Shown here one piece after another: positions 18,451 through 26,217 of a DNA stretch of 64,000 nt. Below the pieces are notes generated by a model. That model had not been told where the DNA came from, made no database searches, and worked only from the letters and a program-made list of their open reading frames with translations. Position 1 is the stretch's first letter. Each line of letters opens with the position of its first letter. The position numbers were made by a program, and so were the translations under genes. The stretch is from an uncultured SAR116 cluster alpha proteobacterium (GTDB taxonomy: Bacteria; Pseudomonadota; Alphaproteobacteria; Puniceispirillales; Marisalimonadaceae): NCBI GenBank assembly GCA_902625215.1, contig CACOAO010000003.1:1-64000 (forward strand). Reading direction: 5' to 3'.

Positions 18451-19590
18451 CTACGCGTTAGGCATAAGTATCTGTCTAACTACTTCACCTTTTGACAATT
18501 TATCAAAACCTTCATTCAAATTATCAAAAGTAATTTTCCCATCTATCAGTTTATTCACTGGTAGACGTCCTTGTTTATATAAATTTAGAAATCTAGGGAC
18601 ATCTCTTACAGGAACACATGAACCCATATAGCTTCCTAAAATTGATTTTTCCTGTGCAACTAGATCACTATGATTAAAACTAAATTTCGTATTTATAGGA
18701 GACAAACCAGCAGTAACCACAGATCCTCCATATCTTATAATTTGATAAGCAGTATCCATGGCTTGTATTACCCCAGCTAGGTCAATAGCATAGTCAACAC
18801 CACCATTGGTTAAATCTCTTATTTCTTCAACCATATTGTTTTTTCTACTATCAAAACAATGTGTTGCCCCAAGTTCTTCTGCTCTTATGAATTTTGATGG
18901 ATCTATATCAATTGCAATTATAGTTTCAGCTCCTGCTAGTTTTGCACCAATTATACCATTTAGCCCTACACCTCCTAGTCCAATAATGGCAACCGAATCT
19001 CCTGGTCTTATTCTAGCGGTATTAATTACAGCTCCAACACCAGTCATAACAGCACACCCAAAAAGAGCAGCATCTTCTATATTAAAGGCTTTGTCTATTG
19101 CAACTACAGATCCTCTATCAACTACATTATATTGAGACATACATGAGATCCCAGTATGGTGATTAAGCCTATTCCCTTCCATATCTGTCAATCTGCTTCC
19201 ACCTGACATTAAATCACCTTTACCTTTTGTTGCAGCTGCAAGTTCACATACTTGAGGTCTTCCTTCAAGACACCTTCTACATCTCCCACAAGAAGGTGAA
19301 AATTGAAAAGCAACATGATCTCCAACTTTTATATCTTTTACAGCACTTCCTAATTCAACTACTTCACCAGAACCTTCATGACCAATTACCAGTGGTAGAG
19401 GCATCACTCTGGATCCATTAATAACTGACAAATCAGAATGACAAAGACCTGCACCCATAACTTTCACAAGAACTTCATTTTCAAGAGGAGGTGAAATTTT
19501 GATTTCCTCAATGGATAAGGGCTTTGAATCCTTATATGGTTCAGTTAATTTGTTATTTCTAATAACTGCAGCTTTACATGTAATTGACAT
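18451..19590 (-). CDS. Zinc-dependent alcohol dehydrogenase (class III-like)
   Basis: The 379-residue medium-chain dehydrogenase has catalytic-zinc residues in GLCHSDL and GHEGSGEV, a structural zinc lobe CGRCRRCLEGRPQVC with four cysteines, and a Rossmann motif GLGGVGLNGI. The length and the loop after the zinc lobe resemble class III and aryl/benzyl alcohol dehydrogenases. It is the last gene of the ten-gene nitrile hydratase/TRAP operon. Its start directly follows the stop of the nitrile hydratase activator gene, which suggests that an alcohol or aldehyde is handled in the same pathway. Confidence 0.92.
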   Translation of the reverse strand: MSITCKAAVIRNNKLTEPYKDSKPLSIEEIKISPPLENEVLVKVMGAGLCHSDLSVINGSRVMPLPLVIGHEGSGEVVELGSAVKDIKVGDHVAFQFSPSCGRCRRCLEGRPQVCELAAATKGKGDLMSGGSRLTDMEGNRLNHHTGISCMSQYNVVDRGSVVAIDKAFNIEDAALFGCAVMTGVGAVINTARIRPGDSVAIIGLGGVGLNGIIGAKLAGAETIIAIDIDPSKFIRAEELGATHCFDSRKNNMVEEIRDLTNGGVDYAIDLAGVIQAMDTAYQIIRYGGSVVTAGLSPINTKFSFNHSDLVAQEKSILGSYMGSCVPVRDVPRFLNLYKQGRLPVNKLIDGKITFDNLNEGFDKLSKGEVVRQILMPNA

Positions 19591-19950
19591 TTAAAAACTC
19601 CTATTTTTAATATTCACCGGTTTGCCATGAGGTGTAGATAAATAAGCTTGAGTCCAATCTTCTTTTAATATCATCAAAGTCTTTTGATTACTTATTTTCT
19701 TTATAATAAGGATTTCTTCAAGTGCATTTAACCAACAAGAAAAATAATCATTACTACCATCTAAATTATTTGAGAGTGATCTTTGTTTTTTAAGCGACTC
19801 TCCAAAAACTTCTACAAACTCTTTCCAGCTAAAATTTCCTTTTTCTGACATTTGAACTGTAATCGCGAATAATTGACTGTGCCAAGGATTTTGGAAAACA
19901 ATTTGATCTTCGGTTTTATTCGTAAAAGGTAAATTATAATCAGAATTCAT
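19591..19950 (-). CDS. Nitrile hydratase activator (P14K-type cobalt insertion protein)
   Basis: The chosen start at 19950 gives 119 residues; an in-frame ATG at 19995 would overlap the beta-subunit gene by 34 nt and add a non-conserved leader. The motif FQNPWHSQLFAITVQMSEKGNFSWKEFVEVF matches the activator family, which resembles the beta-subunit N-terminus and acts in cobalt insertion and cysteine oxidation of the alpha subunit. Its place after alpha and beta matches the gene order of Rhodococcus and alphaproteobacterial cobalt nitrile hydratases. Confidence 0.87.
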   Translation of the reverse strand: MNSDYNLPFTNKTEDQIVFQNPWHSQLFAITVQMSEKGNFSWKEFVEVFGESLKKQRSLSNNLDGSNDYFSCWLNALEEILIIKKISNQKTLMILKEDWTQAYLSTPHGKPVNIKNRSF

Positions 19951-19961
19951 TTTTTTTAAGA

Positions 19962-20702
19962 TTAATTTGGTAAAGGTTTTAAATATGGTTCCCATAAGTC
20001 TAGAAGGATACTGTCATTTTGACTCTCCGCCAATTCTCCCCATAGCTCTGAAGATTTAAACTCAACGGTGTATAATGGTAAAGGGTTCTCTCCCAAACCA
20101 TGAGCATTTTTATCAGGGAAAACGTGATTATTGTTATAAGAATGGATTACACCCACTCTTCCCATGGCATATTTTGGCAAACGAGTGTGTCCCCCAGTAA
20201 TGTCTTTGTTTGGACTATAATTTTGGGTAATAACTTTATCACCTATATTAAAAACAGGACTTACATTTACGTCTCTAATAGAGGGACCTCCCCAACCAAG
20301 TGTTTTTTGAACATCTTTAGCTAACCAAGTTCTTTCATCAAGTATAATCTCTTTTTCAATAATATTGTCTATAGTTCCATTTTTAGCTGCAGAAACATAT
20401 TCTTTTAATTCATTTAATGAAATCAGTTCTTTATCTATTAGAAGATTAACAAGGGCAGCCAACCATTTTTCATAATAAGAAAAATTTATGTAGTCCTTTG
20501 GTGGCAAACATTCTCTATAATGACGGCTAACATCAATGTTCCATTCTCCTAAAGCACCAGCAGCAAGAGTTATTGCCCACGCTCTTGCATGCCAATCATA
20601 TTTAAAAGTTGGTTCAAAATTAACTACTTCATTTTCATCATTCCTTGGGACGGGAATTGATCCATCACCAAAACGGCCACCCATGTCATGTAATCTGCTC
20701 AT
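19962..20702 (-). CDS. Nitrile hydratase beta subunit
   Basis: The 246-residue protein opens with [14 protein letters not shown], the beta-subunit N-terminal signature, and ends with the SH3-like C-terminal domain: [30 protein letters not shown] and [13 protein letters not shown]. The conserved arginines and RLP block contribute to the active-site cleft with alpha. Its ATG overlaps the alpha stop by 4 nt (ATGA), indicating coupled translation of a 1:1 complex. Confidence 0.94.
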   Translation of the reverse strand: MSRLHDMGGRFGDGSIPVPRNDENEVVNFEPTFKYDWHARAWAITLAAGALGEWNIDVSRHYRECLPPKDYINFSYYEKWLAALVNLLIDKELISLNELKEYVSAAKNGTIDNIIEKEIILDERTWLAKDVQKTLGWGGPSIRDVNVSPVFNIGDKVITQNYSPNKDITGGHTRLPKYAMGRVGVIHSYNNNHVFPDKNAHGLGENPLPLYTVEFKSSELWGELAESQNDSILLDLWEPYLKPLPN

Positions 20703-21340
20703 TTGATTTCCTTTGGCAATCCAGTACCTATCATAGAATTTCTGGTAACTAACTCTGCAAGTTCACTTTCACCCATATCTTCAGTACCTTTAGGTCTCAT
20801 TGGCAATACCAAATATCTTATTTCTGCGGTAGAATCCCATACCTTTATTTGAACTTTAGGATCTAAAGATAAACCAAATTCTAAAAGAACTTTCCTTGGT
20901 TCTCTTACTGTTCTAGATCTATATTCGTCACTTTTATACCAAGTTGGTGGAATACCTAAAACTGGCCATGGATAACAACTACATAATGTACAGACTATTA
21001 CATTGTGAATTTCAGGTGTGTTTTCCACAACAACCATATTCTCACCTTGTCTTCCTTGGTAACTCAATTCTCTAATTGCTGACGTAGCGTCAATCAAAAG
21101 TCTTTTTTTATACTCTGGATCTACCCAAGCTTTAGCTACTACATTTGCACCATTTTTAGGTCCTATTCGATTCTCATAAGTGTCAATCAATTCATCTAAA
21201 GTTTTAGAGTCTATTAAACCTTTGTTTAAAAGCAAAGTCTCTACGGCTTTTACTCTTAATTCAGGATCTGATGGTAAATGTGAGTGCGCATGATCATGTG
21301 AATGATGATGACCATCAGCAATTTTTTTCTTTTCAATCAT
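20699..21340 (-). CDS. Nitrile hydratase alpha subunit, cobalt type
   Basis: The 213-residue subunit carries the metal-binding claw C117-T-L-C120-S-C122 followed by YPWPVLG. Threonine in CTLCSC is the established mark of non-corrin cobalt enzymes (iron types have CSLCSC). The N-terminus is rich in histidine ([11 protein letters not shown], residues 11-21), a feature shared by other proteobacterial alpha subunits and possibly metal-buffering. Nitrile hydratase converts nitriles to amides in the cytoplasm; no amidase gene is present in this window. Confidence 0.95.
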   Translation of the reverse strand: MIEKKKIADGHHHSHDHAHSHLPSDPELRVKAVETLLLNKGLIDSKTLDELIDTYENRIGPKNGANVVAKAWVDPEYKKRLLIDATSAIRELSYQGRQGENMVVVENTPEIHNVIVCTLCSCYPWPVLGIPPTWYKSDEYRSRTVREPRKVLLEFGLSLDPKVQIKVWDSTAEIRYLVLPMRPKGTEDMGESELAELVTRNSMIGTGLPKEIK

Positions 21341-21372
21341 AATTCAATCTCTTTTTTTATTATTTTATACTT

Positions 21373-22419
21373 CTAATTTGGAGTCAAAACTATTCTTCCG
21401 TTAACTTTTCCTGCTCGCAAATCAGACATTGCTTGATTTGCTGTTTCTAAACCTTGTTTTTTTACTGGTATTAATTTTATTGTGCCTGATTTAATAATAT
21501 TTACCAGTTCTTTTAATTCTCTTAGCTCGCCAACATAAGAACCTTTGAGCGTCATAGATCTCATTGGTACTAACGGCAATGAAAGTTTTAGTGATCCACC
21601 GTATAAACCAACAACAATTACCATGCCCCCTTTTTTTACAAGTGACAAACCAAAGTCAGTTGTTTCAGGTCTTCCAACAAAATCTATAGTTGCAGAAGCT
21701 CCAATTCCAATTTTATTTCTAATTTCAGTTTCTTGATCTGGTGAAAAAACTTCATTCGCACCAGACTCAATAGCTTTTTTTCTCTTTTCGGGGTCATTAT
21801 CTATAACTAAAATTTTTGCATCATGTATTGCAGGTGATAATAAAATACCATTTATACCAACACCACCTGCACCTATAATTATAATCCAATCATCTTTCGA
21901 AGTTGTAGGAATTTTTTTCAAAGCACTATATGCGGTTAATCCTGAACATGCATATGGTGCAGCTTGTGCAGGATCCATGTCACCGTAAGAAACTATATAT
22001 TTACTGTGAGGTACAATTATATGATCAGAATAGCCTCCATTAAGACGAGCACCTAAATATTTAGGTGCTTCGCATAATGTTTCATTATTTTCTAAACAAG
22101 CTTCACATTTACCACAACCAATCCAAGGAAATACTATTCCAGTGTCACCTATTTTTATATCTTTAACATTCTCCCCAAGGGCAACTACAGTTCCAGTTAT
22201 TTCATGTCCTGGAGTAAAAGGAAGCTTTGTTCCTCTGTCAGCCAAAGTTATTCTTTTTCCATCTCCCAAATCAAAATAACCATCTGCTAAATGAAGATCA
22301 CTATGACAGACGCCGCACGCTGTAATCTTTACAAGAACTTCTTCTCCTTTTGGCTTAGGATTTTCATATTCCCTTAATTCTAAAGGCTGCCCGAACTCAA
22401 CAACCTGATAACTCTTCAT
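21373..22419 (-). CDS. Zinc-dependent alcohol dehydrogenase
   Basis: The 348-residue medium-chain dehydrogenase has catalytic-zinc residues in GVCHSDLHL and GHEITGTV, a structural zinc lobe CGKCEACLENNETLC, and the NAD(P)-binding motif GAGGVGINGI. It differs clearly from the enzyme at 18451, so the operon has two distinct dehydrogenases flanking the nitrile hydratase genes. It lies 27 bp after the lyase gene. The likely activity is alcohol/aldehyde interconversion on a pathway intermediate, which is inferred from the operon only. Confidence 0.92.
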   Translation of the reverse strand: MKSYQVVEFGQPLELREYENPKPKGEEVLVKITACGVCHSDLHLADGYFDLGDGKRITLADRGTKLPFTPGHEITGTVVALGENVKDIKIGDTGIVFPWIGCGKCEACLENNETLCEAPKYLGARLNGGYSDHIIVPHSKYIVSYGDMDPAQAAPYACSGLTAYSALKKIPTTSKDDWIIIIGAGGVGINGILLSPAIHDAKILVIDNDPEKRKKAIESGANEVFSPDQETEIRNKIGIGASATIDFVGRPETTDFGLSLVKKGGMVIVVGLYGGSLKLSLPLVPMRSMTLKGSYVGELRELKELVNIIKSGTIKLIPVKKQGLETANQAMSDLRAGKVNGRIVLTPN

Positions 22420-22446
22420 AGTCTTATTCTCCTCATTTATAAATTC

Positions 22447-23346
22447 TTAACTTCTTTTTGAAGTTTCATATTTGCTAGATACTTCGTAATAGTCATTAAA
22501 GCCGATTTTTTGTCTTAAATCAGTAAAGTCAAGTAATAAGTCTGACCTGTCTTCATCTTTCATAAGTAACTTTAATGATTTAGTCATTGCTTTCATTGCT
22601 GAACTCATGACAGTAAGTGGATACACGGCCAGCTTATAACCAATATCTGTTAATTCTTTCATTGATAAATTTGGTGTGATGCCTCCTTCAACAATATTAG
22701 CTATTTTAACACCAGGAACCTCGTTACAGATTGTTCTCATTTCTTCTTTATTTTTTGGGGCTTCAACAAACATGATATCTGCTCCTAATTCATAAAATTT
22801 TTGTGATCTTGATATTGCCTCACTCAAACCATGAGTATGGTTGGCGTCAGTTCTTGCCATAATTAAAATATCATAACCTTCATTTCTCATATCACTCGCT
22901 GCTCTTATTCTATCAAATGCTTCTTCACGATTTACAACATCTTTTCCTGGGGTATGACCACAACGCTTCGGTGCTAACTGATCTTCAATCAATATGCCAG
23001 CACAACCTGCCTTAGAACATTCTTTTAATGTTCTTCGAACATTCATAGCATTTCCATATCCAGTATCACCGTCTACAATCATCGGTATATCGATTGCATT
23101 ACAGATATTATTTGCTTGATCAAAAACCTCAGAGAAGGTCATAAGTCCAAGATCTGGAGAACCTATCCTAGAAGCAGACGCAGCAAAACCTGACATAAAC
23201 GTTACATCAAAATTTGCTTGTTCAATTAATTTAGCAGATAAAGCATCAAAACAAGATGGTATTGGAACAAAAGATTTTTCTTTTAAAATTTTTCTTAATT
23301 TATCTGGTTGACTTGTTTTTTTAATTTTGTCTGTTTCATTTATCAT
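22447..23346 (-). CDS. Isocitrate lyase / PEP mutase superfamily lyase
   Basis: The 299-residue TIM-barrel protein has Mg-binding DGDTGYG (92-98), ED at 121-122 and the lyase catalytic loop KRCGH (127-131). The cysteine in KRCGH is characteristic of C-C-cleaving members such as 2-methylisocitrate and dimethylmalate lyases, not of phosphonomutases. No citrate-synthase homologue (prpC) accompanies it, so a methylcitrate-cycle role is not supported; it more likely splits a substituted malate-type acid made in this operon. It is 34 bp downstream of dctM. Confidence 0.88.
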   Translation of the reverse strand: MINETDKIKKTSQPDKLRKILKEKSFVPIPSCFDALSAKLIEQANFDVTFMSGFAASASRIGSPDLGLMTFSEVFDQANNICNAIDIPMIVDGDTGYGNAMNVRRTLKECSKAGCAGILIEDQLAPKRCGHTPGKDVVNREEAFDRIRAASDMRNEGYDILIMARTDANHTHGLSEAISRSQKFYELGADIMFVEAPKNKEEMRTICNEVPGVKIANIVEGGITPNLSMKELTDIGYKLAVYPLTVMSSAMKAMTKSLKLLMKDEDRSDLLLDFTDLRQKIGFNDYYEVSSKYETSKRS

Positions 23347-23380
23347 TTCAAAATCCTGCTAATAACTATTTCATACAAAT

Positions 23381-24655
23381 TTATAATTTAAAAGGTATAT
23401 AAAGTGCTAAATCAGGCCATATATACATCACAAAAACCGTAAAGATCATCATCACAATAAAAGGAAACACCCCTTTAGCTACTTCTCCTAATTGAGTTTT
23501 TGCTACTGACTGTATCACATAAAGATTTAATCCTACAGGAGGTGTAATAAGGGCACATTCTACCATTATGACCATAAAAATACCAAACCATATTGGATCT
23601 ACACCAATTGCCATTGCTGCTGGCAAAAGAACTGGTACCATTATTATAACCATCGACAACGTTTCAAAAACCAAACCCATAGCAACTAGAATTATACATA
23701 CAACAATCATGAAAAGAGCTTTTGTATCGATGCTAGAACTAATGAAATAGGATATATCCTGAGGAATTCTATATAGTGCAATTGCCTTTCCAAATGTTTT
23801 TGCACATGCAACTATTATCAAAATAGCTGCAGTAGTAACCATTGACTCAAAAACAGCTTCTTTAAAATCATTCCAGGTTAAGGTTTTTAAAATAAGTACA
23901 GTTATAATTAACGACAAAGAAAAACCTATAGCAGCAGCCTCAGTTGGAGTGAATACACCTGTGTAAATTCCACCAAGTATTAAAAAAGCTAATATAATTG
24001 TAGGAATTACTTTTTTAGAGGTATTTTTTTTAATTTCCCAACTGCTAGGCTTTAATTTTTTGAAGCCACCAAAAAATTGAGAGAATATGATAGAATAAAT
24101 AATAAACAAAGATATTAAGAATATTCCAGGTCCAATCCCAGCAAGAAATAGCGCAATTACCGACTCCTCTGTAATAAAACCATACACAATCATTGGCAAA
24201 CTTGGAGGTATTAATATTCCTAGTGTCCCCCCAGCAGCTAATAGGCCATAAACAAAGTTTTTGTTATAACCTCTTTTGATCATTTCTGGTATGGCAACAA
24301 CACCAATAGTAGCTGCAGTTGCAACAGACACACCAGAAATAGCTGCAAAAATACCACATGAAATTATTGTTGCTACGGCTAAACCGCCGGGCCAATGACC
24401 AACCCAAGCTTGTACGGCATTGAACAAATCTTTTCCACATCCACCTTTTAAAAGAACATTACTCATAAGAAGAAAAAGAGGTACGGCGAGTAATATAAAA
24501 CCATCAAGGGTCGATAAAATTGCCTGTGGTGCCATTAAAGGAGAGAAACCACCAAAAATCAACATAGAAAGTCCAAGAAAACCAAGGGAGAAAGATACTG
24601 GAAGTCCAGATAATAGTAAAACAAACATTAATGTTAAAACTAAAAGTATAGTCAT
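23381..24655 (-). CDS. dctM: TRAP transporter large permease DctM
   Basis: The 424-residue protein is a twelve-helix inner-membrane permease. It begins MTILLVLTLMFVLLLSGLPVSFSLG and contains the DctM motifs GGTLGILIPPSLPMIVYG and GLVFETLSMVIIMVPVLLPAA, then ALITPPVGLNLYVIQ. It couples Na+ flux to uptake of the carboxylate delivered by DctP. Its start is 2 bp from the dctQ stop. Confidence 0.96.
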   Translation of the reverse strand: MTILLVLTLMFVLLLSGLPVSFSLGFLGLSMLIFGGFSPLMAPQAILSTLDGFILLAVPLFLLMSNVLLKGGCGKDLFNAVQAWVGHWPGGLAVATIISCGIFAAISGVSVATAATIGVVAIPEMIKRGYNKNFVYGLLAAGGTLGILIPPSLPMIVYGFITEESVIALFLAGIGPGIFLISLFIIYSIIFSQFFGGFKKLKPSSWEIKKNTSKKVIPTIILAFLILGGIYTGVFTPTEAAAIGFSLSLIITVLILKTLTWNDFKEAVFESMVTTAAILIIVACAKTFGKAIALYRIPQDISYFISSSIDTKALFMIVVCIILVAMGLVFETLSMVIIMVPVLLPAAMAIGVDPIWFGIFMVIMVECALITPPVGLNLYVIQSVAKTQLGEVAKGVFPFIVMMIFTVFVMYIWPDLALYIPFKL

Positions 24656-24657
24656 AA

Positions 24658-25149
24658 TTAATGATCACTTTCTGGTGGTTCTATATTTTTTAATAATTTG
24701 ATAATTTCCAAAATTGACTGTATAAAAAGTAAAAAAAAGCATAATGGTACTGACAACTCAGCAATCCATGAGGGTAAATTTAACAAGCTACCTGTTGTCC
24801 TACCTCTGAAAAAAGAATCATAAAATATGTCAAAACCAAAAATCATAACGTAAGACGAAAAAATAATTAAAATTATCATTATTAAGATATTTATTATTTT
24901 TTTATACCTCTTGGATAATCTATTTATTACTAAATTTATTTGGATATGTTTTCTTGATTTTAATGCCCATGGCATAGCTAGTAAAGTACCATAAATTAAT
25001 GAAAGTTGGCTAAGTTCGGCAGCCCACGAAGTAGGTGCTAAAAAAAAGTATCTGGCTATAACTTCATATGAAAGCATAAAACCAGCTAAACAGAATAACC
25101 ATGCCGATAACCATGCGAATAAATCTATAATCTTTTCGAAATAAGTCAT
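24658..25149 (-). CDS. dctQ: TRAP transporter small permease DctQ
   Basis: The 163-residue protein has four transmembrane helices, with the conserved pattern W-A-A-E-L-S near helix 2 (TSWAAELSQLSLIYGTLLAMPWALKSRKHIQI) typical of DctQ. It pairs with the DctM encoded directly downstream. The 41-bp gap from dctP contains a perfect hairpin (25159-25181), which could favour higher expression of the binding protein over the membrane subunits. Confidence 0.92.
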   Translation of the reverse strand: MTYFEKIIDLFAWLSAWLFCLAGFMLSYEVIARYFFLAPTSWAAELSQLSLIYGTLLAMPWALKSRKHIQINLVINRLSKRYKKIINILIMIILIIFSSYVMIFGFDIFYDSFFRGRTTGSLLNLPSWIAELSVPLCFFLLFIQSILEIIKLLKNIEPPESDH

Positions 25150-25158
25150 AATTAGATT

Positions 25159-25181
25159 AGAGAGAGTTAAAAACTCTCTCT
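25159..25181. terminator. Hairpin between dctP and dctQ (attenuator or mRNA-stabilising)
   Basis: A 10-bp perfect inverted repeat, AGAGAGAGTT / AACTCTCTCT with an AAA loop, lies between the dctP stop and the dctQ start. Read on the operon (minus) strand it is followed by TAATCTAATT, not a clean U-run, so it is more likely a processing or stabilising hairpin or a weak attenuator than a full terminator. Confidence 0.6.
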
Positions 25182-25190
25182 TTTCAATTT

Positions 25191-26183
25191 TTACAATTTA
25201 GAAGCTGCATCTAAAAGCTGCGCACCAAGTGATCCAGCATTTTTCTTGTAATCTTCATAAACTGGTTTAGATGCAGACTTAAACGCATCAATATCAGCTT
25301 TACTTGGAGTTACAATTTTCATACCCTTTGACTTTGCTAAATCATATGCCTCTTGTTCTATTTTAGCAACATTATTACGTACATCTTTTTCAGCAATTTC
25401 TGCAGATTTAACAATGATATCTTTTTGTTTTGCGGACAGGCTATTGAACCATTTTGTATTAGCAACTACGATAAATTCAATTACACCATGATTAGTTTTG
25501 GTAATAGTATCCATAACTTCAAATAGTTTTCTTGACTTCACACCTGATACACCTGTCATTCCAACATCAACTGTACCTCTTTGATAAGCTAAATATTGTT
25601 CAGAACCAGAGATTAATGTTGGTGCACCCCCGGCTGCCTTCACAAAAGTACCTAATGTCTTTCCAAATACTCTAACTTTCTTTCCTTTCATATCAGAAGG
25701 ATTTTTAATAGCTTGACCTTTTGAAAGCATTATCGCATTACCATATGCTTGCCACCATAATACAGTAGAACCAGTGTTTTTAATTGCATTGTCTATTGGT
25801 CCTCTAATTGACGATCCCTTAGAAACGGCTTTTCTTACTTTTTTGTCAGTGTTTAACAAGAAGGGTTGATAAAACAAATCAACTGCTGGAATATCACCAA
25901 CATATCTTGTTAATGAAGCCACACCTGATTCAATCGATCCCGAACCAACTGCTGCGGGTACTTCTTTATCTTTATAAAGCTGCGCTGAGTCGTAAATTTC
26001 GACCTTAATTTCTCCATTTGATCTGCTTTCAACTTCTTTTTTAAAGAGTAATAAATTTTGGCCTAAGTGACTTTTCATAGGCAACTGCAATGATATCCTC
26101 ATCGTTATATCTGCCGCGAATGCACTAGCAGTAAAAAATAAGCTCGTAAAACTAATCATTAGTATTTTAATCAATTTATTCAT
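25191..26183 (-). CDS. dctP: TRAP transporter solute-binding protein DctP
   Basis: The start is set at the second of two adjacent ATGs (26183), which lies 5 nt after AGGAG; the first would leave only 2 nt. The 330-residue protein has a cleavable signal peptide ending ASAFA. The DctP core includes LWWQAYGN, KGKKVRVFGKTLG with the conserved ligand-carboxylate arginine, and YLAYQRGTVDVGMTG. The ligand is a carboxylate of unknown identity. It is second in the operon, 34 bp after the E1 gene. Confidence 0.94.
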   Translation of the reverse strand: MNKLIKILMISFTSLFFTASAFAADITMRISLQLPMKSHLGQNLLLFKKEVESRSNGEIKVEIYDSAQLYKDKEVPAAVGSGSIESGVASLTRYVGDIPAVDLFYQPFLLNTDKKVRKAVSKGSSIRGPIDNAIKNTGSTVLWWQAYGNAIMLSKGQAIKNPSDMKGKKVRVFGKTLGTFVKAAGGAPTLISGSEQYLAYQRGTVDVGMTGVSGVKSRKLFEVMDTITKTNHGVIEFIVVANTKWFNSLSAKQKDIIVKSAEIAEKDVRNNVAKIEQEAYDLAKSKGMKIVTPSKADIDAFKSASKPVYEDYKKNAGSLGAQLLDAASKL

Positions 26184-26217
26184 CATAACTCCTATCTGTT
26201 GTTATTATAAAAATTAC

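Noticed and set aside
22447-23346. 2-methylisocitrate lyase of a methylcitrate cycle (prpB)
   Set aside because: The KRCGH motif allows it, but prpC and prpD are absent and the operon is unrelated to propionate genes seen elsewhere; the specific name is not supported.
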